This document shows positions 41,464 through 50,698 of a stretch of DNA of 64,000 nt, piece after piece; within the stretch, counting starts at the first letter, position 1; every line of letters begins with the position of its first letter. Both the position numbers and the translations under genes were made by a program. The notes beneath the pieces were generated by a model. That model ran no database searches and was not told the origin of the DNA. It saw only the letters and a program-made list of their open reading frames with translations. This DNA is from an uncultured Spartobacteria bacterium (GTDB lineage: Bacteria > Verrucomicrobiota > Verrucomicrobiia > Chthoniobacterales > JAATET01), in the NCBI GenBank assembly GCA_938011325.1, contig CALLUD010000026.1, positions 35,507-99,506 of the forward strand, written 5' to 3'.

Positions 41464-42825
41464 ATGCCCGCGGATAAGCAGCACTGGTTCCGCATTCGGG
41501 AGGAACTCCCGCCGAGACGCGCCGCCCTTCTCACGGCTGCGTCGTTCCTCCTGCCCATCGCCATCTGGTGCATCGTGAGCTACACGCCATTCATCTGGCA
41601 CCCGGACGTGAAGCTCCAGCTCAGCGCGATGCGCGAGGGCGTCAGCACCACCTACACCGCCGGCGATCACGTCAGCCGCGACTTCTTCCCGACCTTCGTC
41701 GAGGGCGTCCGGTCCGACAATGCTGCGATTCGCGAATCCCTCGCCGATCCGGAATTCAAGGGCAACTCCGCGATGCGCCGCGAAAACCAGCGCCGCCTTC
41801 GCCAGCTTGCGCCGGTCGCCATTTCCAACGGCTGGCTCTCCGCCGGCGACGCGGAAAACGACGCTGCGATCTACGAAATCTGGAAAGGAATCGCCACCGG
41901 CACCCTCGTGCCGACCCGACCCGCGCTCACGGACGAAAACCTCGCGATCGTCCGCGAAAACTGGGCCGCCCTTGCCGCAGGCTCCGAGACCTTCGACTTC
42001 AAGGCGCTTCCCGACAAACCGCTCCTCAAGCTCGTTCCCCAAGGGCGCCTCGCAAATCCCAATTACCTCCCCGCCCCACACGAGGTCGTCATCAAGGGCT
42101 GGACGCTCTTCACTCAGCCGCTTTCCAGTGGCCAGTGGCTCTACCAGCGGTTGATGCACTCGATCACGATCGTGTTCTCGGGATTTCTCCTCGCCGCCGC
42201 GATCGGAGTTCCGCTCGGCGTGCTCTGCGGCACTTACGACGCGTTCTCGAAGCTCTTCGAGCCGTTCATCGACTTCTTCCGCTACATGCCGGCGCCGACG
42301 TTCAGCATGCTGCTCGTCGCCGTCTTCCTTGCCCACGACGCGCCGAAGATCGCGCTCGTCTTCATTGGCACCTTCTTCCAGCTCGTGCTGGTCGTCGCGA
42401 AGACCACGCGCCAGCTCGACCGCTCGCTCCTCGAGGCGGCGCAGACCCTGGGCGCAAAGCCGCCACAGCTCCTCGGCAAGGTCGTCGTTCCCGGCATCCT
42501 GCCCGACCTCTACAACGACCTCCGAATCCTCCTCGGCTGGGCCTGGACGTGGCTCGTCATCGCCGAGCTCATCGGCGTGAAGTCCGGCCTCACCGAGTTC
42601 ATCGAAACCCAGGGCCGCTACCGGAACTTCGACGCCGTGTTCCCGGTCATCATCCTCATCGGTGTGATCGGCTTCTGCACCGACCAGTTCCTCGCGTGGT
42701 TCCGCGGCATTCTCTTCCCCTACACCGCCCGCAACCGCCGCCCGCTCGGCCTCGGCCTGCCATTCAAAGGACTCTTTCAACGCAGTCCGGTCATTCCCGC
42801 AGCCACTCCGGAATCCAGCCGCTGA
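41464..42825 (+). CDS. ABC importer permease with large periplasmic insert
   Basis: A 453-aa inner-membrane permease. The first helix (about residues 20-40) is followed by about 190 hydrophilic residues, and the transport core starts near residue 230 (LMHSITIVFSGFLLAAAIGVPL). The core has about five helices and the ATPase-contact EAA loop (LEAAQTLGAKPPQLL, then VVVPGILPDLY). NrtB/TauC relatives are usually 250-290 aa, so the inserted region is exceptional, though it appears in the urea-region relatives. It contains basic and acidic helices (RRENQRRLRQLAPVAI). It ends in TGATG overlap with the ATPase gene. Confidence 0.88.
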   Translation: MPADKQHWFRIREELPPRRAALLTAASFLLPIAIWCIVSYTPFIWHPDVKLQLSAMREGVSTTYTAGDHVSRDFFPTFVEGVRSDNAAIRESLADPEFKGNSAMRRENQRRLRQLAPVAISNGWLSAGDAENDAAIYEIWKGIATGTLVPTRPALTDENLAIVRENWAALAAGSETFDFKALPDKPLLKLVPQGRLANPNYLPAPHEVVIKGWTLFTQPLSSGQWLYQRLMHSITIVFSGFLLAAAIGVPLGVLCGTYDAFSKLFEPFIDFFRYMPAPTFSMLLVAVFLAHDAPKIALVFIGTFFQLVLVVAKTTRQLDRSLLEAAQTLGAKPPQLLGKVVVPGILPDLYNDLRILLGWAWTWLVIAELIGVKSGLTEFIETQGRYRNFDAVFPVIILIGVIGFCTDQFLAWFRGILFPYTARNRRPLGLGLPFKGLFQRSPVIPAATPESSR

Positions 42826-43718
42826 TGCAACTCGAACTTCCCGACTACCGCGAGCAATCCCCAGAAGTCCGAGCCCGTTTCGCCAAAATCGCGCAACGCC
42901 CCGTCGTCCTCGGCGTGGAAGGTCTCACCAAGCGCTTCCAGACTCCCCGCGGCGAGGTCACCGCCCTCGAAGACGTAACGTTCAACGTCCACCGTCGCGA
43001 GTTTCTCACGGTGATCGGCCAGTCCGGTTGCGGCAAATCCACGCTCATCCGCATCCTTGCCGGACTCGAAACACTCACCGAAGGCAGCGTGCTCGTGGAC
43101 GGCAAACCCGTCACCGGGCCCGGACCCGAGCGCGGTATGGTCTTCCAGGGCTACACGCTTTTTCCATGGCTCACGGTGAAGAAGAACGTGATGTTCGGCC
43201 TGCGCGTGCGCGGCACCGATACCGTGACCGCCGAGAGCGAAGCCCGCCAGTGGATCGAGATGGTCGGCCTCTCGAAGTTCGAGAACAGCTACCCTCACGA
43301 ACTCTCCGGCGGCATGAAGCAGCGCGTCGCCATCGCCCGCGCTCTCGCCAACCAGCCGCGCGTCCTCCTCATGGACGAACCCTTCGGTGCTCTCGATGCC
43401 CAAACCCGCTGCCAGATGCAGACCTACCTTCTGCAGATCTGGCGCAATGTCGACATCACCATCGTTTTCATCACCCATGACCTCGACGAAGCCATCCTTC
43501 TCGCCGATCGCATTCTCGTTCTGAAGCCCCACCCCGGCCGCGTCGAGGAACTCATCGAGGTCCCGGTTCCACGTCCCCGCGATCCCGGCCAGCTCCTCAC
43601 GCCGGAATTCCTCGCCACCCGCAAACGGCTCGAGGAACTCATCCACCCTCCAAGCTCCGCCACCACGGACAAACTCCCGAACCTCCGCCTCACGACCGTT
43701 GGCGATGAGGTCGAGTGA
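42825..43718 (+). CDS. ABC importer ATP-binding protein
   Basis: A 297-aa ATPase powering the importer. Residues about 30-260 form the nucleotide-binding domain: Walker A GQSGCGKST, Q-loop VFQGYTLFPW, signature LSGGMKQR, Walker B VLLMDEPFGALDA and the switch His in VFITHDLDEA. An extra N-terminal stretch (about 28 aa) and a C-terminal tail (about 30 aa) are longer than in TauB/SsuB. It starts at ATG 42825, overlapping the permease stop as TGATG. The LuxR-type regulator follows after 271 bases. Confidence 0.95.
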   Translation: MQLELPDYREQSPEVRARFAKIAQRPVVLGVEGLTKRFQTPRGEVTALEDVTFNVHRREFLTVIGQSGCGKSTLIRILAGLETLTEGSVLVDGKPVTGPGPERGMVFQGYTLFPWLTVKKNVMFGLRVRGTDTVTAESEARQWIEMVGLSKFENSYPHELSGGMKQRVAIARALANQPRVLLMDEPFGALDAQTRCQMQTYLLQIWRNVDITIVFITHDLDEAILLADRILVLKPHPGRVEELIEVPVPRPRDPGQLLTPEFLATRKRLEELIHPPSSATTDKLPNLRLTTVGDEVE

Positions 43719-43762
43719 TTGAAGCTGCGTCGCGTAATGACGCGGTAAAGGCATTCGCGGCG

Positions 43763-43813
43763 GATCCGTTCATTGAGGAAACGGCCGGAAAACGGCGTCG
43801 CGATCCGTTCATT
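43763..43813. repeat. direct repeat GATCCGTTCATT before the LuxR-type gene
   Basis: The 12-mer GATCCGTTCATT is found at 43763-43774 and 43802-43813, a 39-base period. It lies in the 271-base space between the ATPase gene and the regulator, where an autoregulatory site would be expected. The start of this space also has CGCGT-AATG-ACGCG (43732-43745). Nothing else is recognisable there. Confidence 0.45.
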
Positions 43814-43989
43814 CATTACAAATCCAAAGAGTGGTGCGAGTATCACCCCGGCGTCAGCGACGGGGAAATACGTCGTTTTGCGAGGCTTTTTTAGCAGGCT
43901 TTGACACTGTTCAGCTTGCAAAGAGAGCACTCATTCCCGATATTCCCGCAAGGCGCAGCCTAGGAAGTTTGCGCCGGGAAAACCTGATT

Positions 43990-44709
43990 ATGCTGCGTTG
44001 TGTTGAAAGAATCGCCCAGGCCGTAGCCGCGTTGCGTGCGACGGGAATTGTCAGCCGAAGCCTGCACATTGCGGTTCTTCAAGAAGCATTGCGAGCACAC
44101 CCGGAGCTTTTCGGCGTCTGGATGGTCTGGGAGCCGAATGCGTTTGATGGCCGGGACGAGGAATTTGCGAACACTCCCGGGCACGATGAAACGGGCCGCT
44201 TCATTCCCTCCTGGCATCGTCGCGGGTCCCGACTGAAATTTCACGCGGTCACCGGTTACGAAACTCCCGGCAGCGGTGACTGGTATTGGGCTCCCAAGCG
44301 TTACGCGGAGCTTTGTGCGATGGACACCTATGCCTGCATCATCGGCGGCAAGCAGTGCTGGATCTCCAGCGAGGCGACGCCGATTATGGAGCGTGGAAAG
44401 TGCATCGGCGTCGTGGGCGTGGATTTCGAGGCCGTCCCGCCGCGTGCGGAGTTCGAGAAATACGTCACACCGGTCGTGCGAGTGATCGGCCGTTCCGGCA
44501 ATGCGGAGCGTCTGCGCAGCCTCACCCATCGCGAACGCGAGGTCTACCACTGGCTCTGCGAAGGCAAGTCGAACGAGGAAATCGGGATCGTTCTGAACAT
44601 CAGCGCTCACACGGTGAAAAATCACCTCGAACGCATCTTCAACAAGCTCGGCGTCGAAAACCGCATCTCCGCCGCCCTCGTCAGCCAGACGTTCGAAAAG
44701 GTGCACTAA
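43990..44709 (+). CDS. LuxR-type regulator with Cache-like sensor domain
   Basis: A 239-aa DNA-binding protein. Residues about 35-150 resemble the membrane-distal part of a Cache ligand-binding domain, usually found outside the cell in chemoreceptors: LFGVWMVWEPNAFDGRDEEF, GHDETGRFIPSWHRRG and GDWYWAPKRYAE. Residues 175-232 are a LuxR/GerE helix-turn-helix (LTHREREVYHWLCEGKSNEEI, NISAHTVKNHLERIFNKL). There is no membrane helix, so the Cache-like fold works in the cytoplasm. It follows the ABC importer operon, so it probably senses the imported solute. Start at ATG 43990; an upstream in-frame ATG at 43831 seems too long. Confidence 0.82.
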   Translation: MLRCVERIAQAVAALRATGIVSRSLHIAVLQEALRAHPELFGVWMVWEPNAFDGRDEEFANTPGHDETGRFIPSWHRRGSRLKFHAVTGYETPGSGDWYWAPKRYAELCAMDTYACIIGGKQCWISSEATPIMERGKCIGVVGVDFEAVPPRAEFEKYVTPVVRVIGRSGNAERLRSLTHREREVYHWLCEGKSNEEIGIVLNISAHTVKNHLERIFNKLGVENRISAALVSQTFEKVH

Positions 44710-44777
44710 GGGTAAACGAGAGGTTTCGCCTCCGAGGAAGGCGCTCATCTCGATGACCCGCTGTGGTCGTTGCCGCT

Positions 44778-45251
44778 CTAGCTGAGGGCGGCCACCACGA
44801 AGATTCCGATCATCACGAACGCGATCAGGACCTTGCCCAGCAAGCCTGCGGTAGTGCCGAGGAAGGTCCCCCATGTGGATTTCCCGGCCGGAAGAATGCG
44901 TCGCCCTCCGAGCAGTTCACCGACGAGCGCGCCGATCAATGGGCCGACGAGGATCCCGACGATCCCGAAGAACAATCCGACAATCGCTCCGAGAATCCCC
45001 CCAATCGCGCCCCACCTTGTTGCGCCGAAATATTTTGCACCGACCGCTCCGCTGAAAATATCGACCACCTGCGCGAGGATCGTCAGCGCCAACAGCACCA
45101 GCAGCGTCGGCCATCCGACGCCGTTTACGGTGAAGTGATTCACCGCAGCGCCGAGCAGGATCAGCACGCTGCCCGGCACGAACGGCACAAATGTTCCAAT
45201 GAGGCCGATCAACATCAGCGCCGCGGTCACGAGCCACCAGAAGGAGTCCAT
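44778..45251 (-). CDS. DUF456 family membrane protein
   Basis: A 157-aa integral membrane protein with about four helices and glycine-zipper segments (GAVGAKYFGATRWGAIGGILG, GIVGILVGPLIGALVGELLGG). This is the DUF456 pattern, of unknown function. It lies 30 bases downstream of gnd on the same strand and is probably co-transcribed with it. The repeated small-residue motifs could fold as re-entrant membrane hairpins. Its gene starts with ATG at 45251. Confidence 0.85.
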   Translation of the reverse strand: MDSFWWLVTAALMLIGLIGTFVPFVPGSVLILLGAAVNHFTVNGVGWPTLLVLLALTILAQVVDIFSGAVGAKYFGATRWGAIGGILGAIVGLFFGIVGILVGPLIGALVGELLGGRRILPAGKSTWGTFLGTTAGLLGKVLIAFVMIGIFVVAALS

Positions 45252-45281
45252 TTCCGCGGTGCTGAGGTCGGTCGCCCGTCG

Positions 45282-46700
45282 TTACTCGAGCCATTCCGTG
45301 TGGAAAAACTCGCCCGCCGGACGGTCCACACGTTCGTAGGTATGCGCGCCGAAGAAGTCGCGCTGCGCCTGGAGCAGATTCGCGGGCAGCCGCTCGCTGC
45401 GATAGCTGTCGTAATAACCGAGGCTCGCCGTGAACGCGGGCGCGGCGACGCCCTGGGCGACCGCGGTCTGGATCGCATGGCGCCAGCCAGCCTGCGTCTT
45501 GCGGAAAATCTCCGTGAAGAACGGCGCGAGCATCAGATTCTCCAGATTCGGATTCTCCTCGTAGGCTTCCTTGATGCGGTTCAGAAACACGGCGCGAATG
45601 ATGCAGCCGCCGCGCCAGATCGTGGCGATGTCCCCGAAGTTCAGGTTCCAATTGTAATACCGGCTCGCGGTCGCAAGCAGGTCGAGACCCTGCGCGTAGC
45701 TGACGATCTTGCTCGCGTAGAGCGCATCGCGAACCGAGTCGATGAGCTGCTGACGGTCACCGGAAAATGGCACAACCTCGGGAGCAGGCAGAATCTTGCT
45801 CGCTGCGACGCGCTTTTCCTTCATCGACGAAAGAATGCGCGCCTCCACCGCAGCGTTGACCGTGGACAGCACGACCGCGTGCTCGACCGCGTTGCCAACG
45901 GTCCATTTGCCGGTGCCCTTTTGTCCGGCCTTGTCGAGGATCACATCGACGAGCGGCTTTCCGGTTTCGGGATCCTTCTTGGTGAAAATCTTTTCGGTGA
46001 TGTCGATGAGGTAGCTGTTGAGCTCGCCCTTGTTCCAATCCGCGAAGATCTCGTGGAACTCCTCGGCGCTCGGATTGATGGTCGCCTTGAGGATCGCGTA
46101 GGCCTCGCAGATCAACTGCATGTCCCCGTATTCGATGCCGTTGTGCACCATCTTCACGTAGTGCCCGGCGCCATCCGGTCCCATGTGCCTGCAGCACGGC
46201 TCGCCGTCCACGACTGCCGCGATCTTTCGGAAAATCGGGCCAACGGCCTCCCAGGCCTCGGGTGATCCACCGGGCATCATCGACGGACCCTTCAACGCGC
46301 CCTCCTCACCGCCGGAGACGCCGCAACCGACGAAGTGAATGCCCTTTTCCTTGAGAGCCTTTTCGCGGCGTTGCGTGTCGGTCCAAAGGCTGTTTCCGCC
46401 GTCGATGATGATGTCGCCAGGCTCCAGCAGCGGAACGAGCTGGTCGATCACGGCGTCAACGGGCGCACCGGCCTTCACCATGATCATCGCCTTGCGCGGA
46501 CGTGCGAGGGACGCGACGAACTCTTCGATCGTCTTTGTGGGGACGATGTTTTTTCCCTTCGCGCGTCCCTCCGCAAATTTCTCGGTCACGGATGTCGTGC
46601 GGTTGAAGACACTCACGGAAAAGCCCTTGCTCTCCATGTTCAACACAAGATTCTCGCCCATGACGGCGAGTCCGATCAGACCGATATCACTTTGACTCAT
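45282..46700 (-). CDS. gnd: 6-phosphogluconate dehydrogenase (decarboxylating)
   Basis: Oxidative pentose-phosphate enzyme converting 6-phosphogluconate to ribulose-5-phosphate with NADPH production. The 472-aa length is that of the long form. Motifs include the Rossmann start IGLIGLAVMGENLVLNM, the substrate block VGCGVSGGEEGALKGPS, and the catalytic region MVHNGIEYGDMQLICEAY. The C-terminal HTEW-like tail reads FFHTEWLE. It is probably the first gene of a two-gene unit with DUF456. The start is divergent from moaE with 58 bases between them. Confidence 0.97.
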   Translation of the reverse strand: MSQSDIGLIGLAVMGENLVLNMESKGFSVSVFNRTTSVTEKFAEGRAKGKNIVPTKTIEEFVASLARPRKAMIMVKAGAPVDAVIDQLVPLLEPGDIIIDGGNSLWTDTQRREKALKEKGIHFVGCGVSGGEEGALKGPSMMPGGSPEAWEAVGPIFRKIAAVVDGEPCCRHMGPDGAGHYVKMVHNGIEYGDMQLICEAYAILKATINPSAEEFHEIFADWNKGELNSYLIDITEKIFTKKDPETGKPLVDVILDKAGQKGTGKWTVGNAVEHAVVLSTVNAAVEARILSSMKEKRVAASKILPAPEVVPFSGDRQQLIDSVRDALYASKIVSYAQGLDLLATASRYYNWNLNFGDIATIWRGGCIIRAVFLNRIKEAYEENPNLENLMLAPFFTEIFRKTQAGWRHAIQTAVAQGVAAPAFTASLGYYDSYRSERLPANLLQAQRDFFGAHTYERVDRPAGEFFHTEWLE

Positions 46701-46758
46701 TCGAAATTTGGGATGCAGTGTGGCCTGGCAGCGTATCGTCGCTCATACTGCCCACGCA

Positions 46759-47166
46759 ATGGAGTTTTGCGAAATCCGCCTCACCCACGCGCCAGTTTCC
46801 CCGCCGCCGCATCCCGAACGTTCCTCAGCGGGCGCGATTGTCGATTTTTACGGGGTAGTAAGGCCGATCGAAGCCGGCCGATCGATCGAAGGCATCGATT
46901 ACGAATTCCATGAGCGCATGGCGGAGCATGAACTCCGCAGGATCGTCGAGTCGGCGAAGGACGGGCTTCTTGGATGCCGGCTGATCCATCGCGTGGGGTT
47001 CGTCCCTGCCGGCGAAGTGTCGCTGTTTCTGCGCGTGGCCACCATGCGGCGGGCCGCCGGTTACCGATTGAGCCAGCATATTGTGGAAGCGCTCAAGGCA
47101 CGGGTGCCGATTTGGAAACGACCGCGCTTTTCTGACGCACCTCCATCTGTAGCACTTGCGCAATGA
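46759..47166 (+). CDS. moaE: molybdopterin synthase catalytic subunit
   Basis: Large subunit of molybdopterin synthase, which inserts two sulfurs into precursor Z using MoaD thiocarboxylate. The 135-aa protein shows the family blocks AGAIVDFYGVVRP, YEFHERMAEHELRRI and HRVGFVPAGEVSLFLRVA. The ending has the active-site lysines in LKARVPIWKRPRF. No moaD lies next to it in this window, so its partner is elsewhere. I start at ATG 46759. pgsA follows after 25 bases, with a possible shared mRNA. Confidence 0.9.
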   Translation: MEFCEIRLTHAPVSPPPHPERSSAGAIVDFYGVVRPIEAGRSIEGIDYEFHERMAEHELRRIVESAKDGLLGCRLIHRVGFVPAGEVSLFLRVATMRRAAGYRLSQHIVEALKARVPIWKRPRFSDAPPSVALAQ

Positions 47167-47191
47167 GTTGCGCTGTCGTTCTCTGATTCCG

Positions 47192-47761
47192 GTGAATCTT
47201 CCAAATCGACTGACCGTGGGCCGCCTGGTGCTCACCATTTTCTTCGTCGTCTGCCTGTCGATCGACTTTCCATTCAGTCGGACGCTGGCCCTGCTGCTCT
47301 TCGTTGCCGCGGCCTTCACCGACTATCTCGATGGAATGATCGCGCGCCGCGACGGCTTGATCACGGATTTCGGAAAGCTGATGGATCCGCTCGCGGACAA
47401 GGTTCTCACGGCGGCAGCGTTCATCTGCCTGCTTCCCTTTCACGCCCTCCCGGCGTGGACGGTTATCGTCATCATTGCGCGGGAATTCCTCATCACCGGT
47501 CTCCGACTGCTGGCCGGAGCAAAGGGTGTCGTCCTCCCGGCCGAGAAGCTCGGCAAACACAAGACCGCGTGGCAGATGACGACGATCCTGTTCTTTCTCC
47601 TCCTCCTCGCGCTTGGCGAGTGGAACTCCGGCAAGCTCGCGTGGATCAAGCCTGCATGGGACTATCTTGGCGCGACTTTGGTAACGGTGACGGTGATCCT
47701 CACCGTTTACTCGGGAGCCGGGTATTTCTGGAAAAACCGGTCCCTGATCGCCACGAGCTAG
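47192..47761 (+). CDS. pgsA: CDP-diacylglycerol-glycerol-3-phosphate 3-phosphatidyltransferase
   Basis: Membrane enzyme that commits CDP-diacylglycerol to phosphatidylglycerol. The CDP-alcohol transferase signature DYLDGMIARR...DFGKLMDPLADK is complete, with all the metal-binding aspartates. There are about five or six membrane helices, the last at the C-terminus (TVTVILTVYSGAGYF). I start at GTG 47192 with LPNRLTVGRL following, as in other PgsA proteins; a longer TTG start at 47156 would overlap moaE. 189 aa is normal for the family. Confidence 0.93.
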   Translation: MNLPNRLTVGRLVLTIFFVVCLSIDFPFSRTLALLLFVAAAFTDYLDGMIARRDGLITDFGKLMDPLADKVLTAAAFICLLPFHALPAWTVIVIIAREFLITGLRLLAGAKGVVLPAEKLGKHKTAWQMTTILFFLLLLALGEWNSGKLAWIKPAWDYLGATLVTVTVILTVYSGAGYFWKNRSLIATS

Positions 47762-47851
47762 CTGCCGCCAGCATGGAAGGCGGCCAACAAGGCCGTTTCG
47801 ATGTCGTCTCCAGCGCCAAGGCGACGCCTTTAAACCGGAGAAGGAGCGCGC

Positions 47852-48478
47852 TTAGAAGAAGCTTCGCATCACCTCGATGGAATCACCCGGCTGCAACGGG
47901 ATGTCCCGATTGGGGTGACGGCGAATCTCTTTCAGATTCACGACATCGAACTTTCCTTCGCGGTAGATTCTCACGCGGGTCTGCGCGGCAAATTCGGTGA
48001 AGCCTCCCGCGGCCGTGATTGCCGAAAGAACGGTCAAGTCCGGCGTGTAGGGAACGCGTTGCGGCATGCGCACCTCGCCGCCCACGTTCACAAAGCGGGC
48101 CGTCATCGGGACGTTCACCGTCACGGTCGGCTGGGAATAGACATTCTGCTCGCGATACTTCTGCTCGACAGCCATCTGAAACTCGCTCTGCGTGAGGCCG
48201 GCGGCTTTCACGCGACCGATTTCCGGCATGTTCACGAAGCCCTGCGTGTCGACGGAATAGGTGCCGGTCACCTGATTGATTTCCTCGAGCGGAACACCGC
48301 CGAGACGAATGTCGATCGAATCACCGGGTCTCAGACGGATGTTCTGTTCCGGAAGCTGTCCCTCCGGAACGGAAATCAAATCCTGGACGGTCGGAAAACT
48401 TTTGACCTCCTGCTTCGAAACACAACCCACGAGTGCAGCGACCATCACGGCCGCCGCACCAACACTTTTAATACTCAT
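47852..48478 (-). CDS. polysaccharide export lipoprotein (Wza-like)
   Basis: A 208-aa exported lipoprotein with a lipobox (AALVGC) and a Poly_export domain (about residues 45-130: IRLRPGDSIDIRLGG, TGTYSVDTQGFVNMPEIG). A SLBB-like repeat follows (VNVGGEVRMPQRVPYTPDLT, ITAAGGFTEFAAQTRVRIYR). It is shorter than E. coli Wza (379 aa) and lacks its final transmembrane region; the large outer-membrane barrel gene upstream (50699-52249) may supply it. It is the last gene of the minus-strand arm and overlaps the tyrosine autokinase gene by 11 bases. Confidence 0.88.
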   Translation of the reverse strand: MSIKSVGAAAVMVAALVGCVSKQEVKSFPTVQDLISVPEGQLPEQNIRLRPGDSIDIRLGGVPLEEINQVTGTYSVDTQGFVNMPEIGRVKAAGLTQSEFQMAVEQKYREQNVYSQPTVTVNVPMTARFVNVGGEVRMPQRVPYTPDLTVLSAITAAGGFTEFAAQTRVRIYREGKFDVVNLKEIRRHPNRDIPLQPGDSIEVMRSFF

Positions 48479-50630
48479 CGGACTTCCCACTACGACTTGT
48501 CACGCTGGCCCCTGCCAGTTCCTGCTTTTTCTTTTCCTTCTTTGCAGCCTTGGCCTCTTCCTGTGTCGGCTTGTGATAATAGCCGTAGTAGTTCGTCTGG
48601 TATTGATAGTATTGATCGAGACGGACATCGACGTTGTTCAGGATGGCTCCAAGGAGATTGCCCCCGGCGTTGAGCACCGCGTTCTTGACGCGCAGCAGCA
48701 TCGCGCGCGGGAAGCGACGATGTTGAATGACGATCGCCGCGATGTCCACCGCACGAACGATGACCGCGGAATCGCTGACGCCGAGAATCGGTGGCGCATC
48801 AATAAGCACCATGTCGTAACGCTGCCGCACCTCGTCGATGAGGTCGGTCATGCGCCGGGAATTGAGCATCGCAATCGCGCCAGGCGGCAGTTTTCCGCTG
48901 GGGATGAACTCGAGGTTCTCGATGTTGGATGTCATGATCAACTCGTCCAGCGGCACGCCCTTGGAGAGGTAATCCGTGAGCCCCTTCGAGTTGCTGACAT
49001 TGAAGATCGTGTGCTGACGCGGACGGCGCAGGTCGGCGTCGATGATCAACGTGCGACTTCCGGCCTGGGCGAAGGTGTAGCCGAGATTGACCAGCGTGGT
49101 CGACTTGCCTTCGCCAGGTCCGCCTGACACCAGCGTCATGACGTTTGCAGACGGATCCTTTTTGTTGAACTCGATGTTCGTTCGAAGGATTCGATAAGGC
49201 TCGCCGTCCGGTGTGTCGGGCGGAAGATCCTTGAGGATGCCGATGCCTTTCGGAATGACCGCGAGGACCGGCAGCTGGAAATATTTCTCGATGTCCTCCA
49301 TCGTCTTCACGCTGGTGTCGAGATACTCGATGAAGAACGCGGCACCGACGCCGAGCACGAGACCGAAGAACACGCCCAAGGCCATGTTCAGGATGACGCG
49401 AGGCCGCGCAGGAAGTTCAGCAGGCACGGCCCGCTCCCAGATCACCGCGGGATTCAAGGGCATCTGGCGCTGCATCATCTCCGTCCAGAAGCGCGTTTCC
49501 GCCGCTTCAAGCACGGTCTTCGATTGCGTGTATTCGTTCTTCGCCGTGTAGTAGGCTGCGGCGCGAGTGCGTGCATCCTGCTGCATCTGACGCGCCTCCT
49601 CCAGCTTCTGCTCCAGGTTCCCCAGCGCGTCCCGCTCGATTTCGACATTCGCTGCGAGGGCCGCACGCAAACTCGAAATTTGATTGGTGAGCTGCTCCCA
49701 ATACGCATTCTTCTTCGCAGCCTGCGCTTTCACACTCGGGTGATTGCGCGCCAGTCCTGCATTCAGAAGCCGCTGCTCTTCCGACACCGCCTCTTGATAA
49801 AGCGGCAGAATCTGGAGAATCGTCTGGTCCTGGACGTCGAGCGTCGCGATCGAGCGCATGATCTGCTCGTCGCTCATCTTTGAGATCTGCTCGTATTTCG
49901 CCTTCGCCGCCGCCGTGGTGAGTCGCTGCAGGCTCACCTGCTCTTCCACGCTGAGAAGCACCCGCTCCGCAGCCTGCATGGGATCTTCAACGCTCTCCGG
50001 ATTGAGGTCATTGATACCATACTTGATGCGGATCTCCTCCGCCTTCCTGCGCAGGTCCTCGGTTTTCCGCCGCTGCTTCTCCACCTCTTCCTGCAGCGAG
50101 GCCAGCGACTTGGAGACCCATTGTTCCTGCTCCCGAATTCTCGCGAGTTGATATTGCTCCGCGATCTCGTTCGCGATATTTGCCGCCTCCTGCTTGTCCG
50201 GGCTCAGGATCGTGATCGAAAGGAGGTTCGTGTTGCGCACCTCGAGGGGCGTCATCATCGACTCGAGCTTCTTGTAGATGAGCTCCCGGGACTTGATCTC
50301 GTATTCCTCGGCCCATCTTTGCGCAAGGCCGAGCTTGTCAATCACGGGATCAAGCACCTCCTTGCTCTGCATGATCTCGAACTGGGTCGAGGTAAATCGC
50401 GGATCCCAGGCACTGTTTCGCTGCCCTCCGGGTTGGAAAATTTCAAAATCGGCATTCTCCCGAACCTGAATCAAAACTCGCGACTCGTATTTCCGCGGAA
50501 GAATGGCCGTGATTACGCCCGTCGTAATAACGACCAGCAAAAAGATCAGGACGATGATCGGCCACCGGACTGCGATCACCCGAAGGTAATCAAAAAGGTG
50601 GAGCTTATTTTCAGGAGAGGCTTGGCTCAT
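48468..50630 (-). CDS. polysaccharide chain-length regulator/tyrosine autokinase (Wzc-like)
   Basis: A 720-aa inner-membrane protein. The N-terminal Wzz-like part has a first helix (about residues 22-45, WPIIVLIFLLVVITTGVITAI), a long periplasmic coiled-coil region, and a second helix near 420-445. The C-terminal kinase has Walker A SGGPGEGKSTT, Walker A' LIIDADLRRPR and Walker B MVLIDAPPILG. It ends in a tyrosine cluster (DQYYQYQTNYYGYYH), the autophosphorylation tail. It drives and controls polymer length and export with the Wza-like protein. The C-terminus is lysine-rich, which is uncommon. Confidence 0.95.
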   Translation of the reverse strand: MSQASPENKLHLFDYLRVIAVRWPIIVLIFLLVVITTGVITAILPRKYESRVLIQVRENADFEIFQPGGQRNSAWDPRFTSTQFEIMQSKEVLDPVIDKLGLAQRWAEEYEIKSRELIYKKLESMMTPLEVRNTNLLSITILSPDKQEAANIANEIAEQYQLARIREQEQWVSKSLASLQEEVEKQRRKTEDLRRKAEEIRIKYGINDLNPESVEDPMQAAERVLLSVEEQVSLQRLTTAAAKAKYEQISKMSDEQIMRSIATLDVQDQTILQILPLYQEAVSEEQRLLNAGLARNHPSVKAQAAKKNAYWEQLTNQISSLRAALAANVEIERDALGNLEQKLEEARQMQQDARTRAAAYYTAKNEYTQSKTVLEAAETRFWTEMMQRQMPLNPAVIWERAVPAELPARPRVILNMALGVFFGLVLGVGAAFFIEYLDTSVKTMEDIEKYFQLPVLAVIPKGIGILKDLPPDTPDGEPYRILRTNIEFNKKDPSANVMTLVSGGPGEGKSTTLVNLGYTFAQAGSRTLIIDADLRRPRQHTIFNVSNSKGLTDYLSKGVPLDELIMTSNIENLEFIPSGKLPPGAIAMLNSRRMTDLIDEVRQRYDMVLIDAPPILGVSDSAVIVRAVDIAAIVIQHRRFPRAMLLRVKNAVLNAGGNLLGAILNNVDVRLDQYYQYQTNYYGYYHKPTQEEAKAAKKEKKKQELAGASVTSRSGKSDEY

Positions 50631-50698
50631 GAGGGCAGAGGAAGCGGGAAGCTACCCGGCGGCGGATTTGATGTCAATAAACGGGGGTGCGAGGGCGG

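Noticed and set aside
39907..42780. A 957-codon open frame on the minus strand opposite the ABC importer genes
   Set aside because: It is the antisense of genes with clear motifs in another frame, has Arg/Glu/His-rich composition and no domain. Long antisense frames are expected at this base composition.
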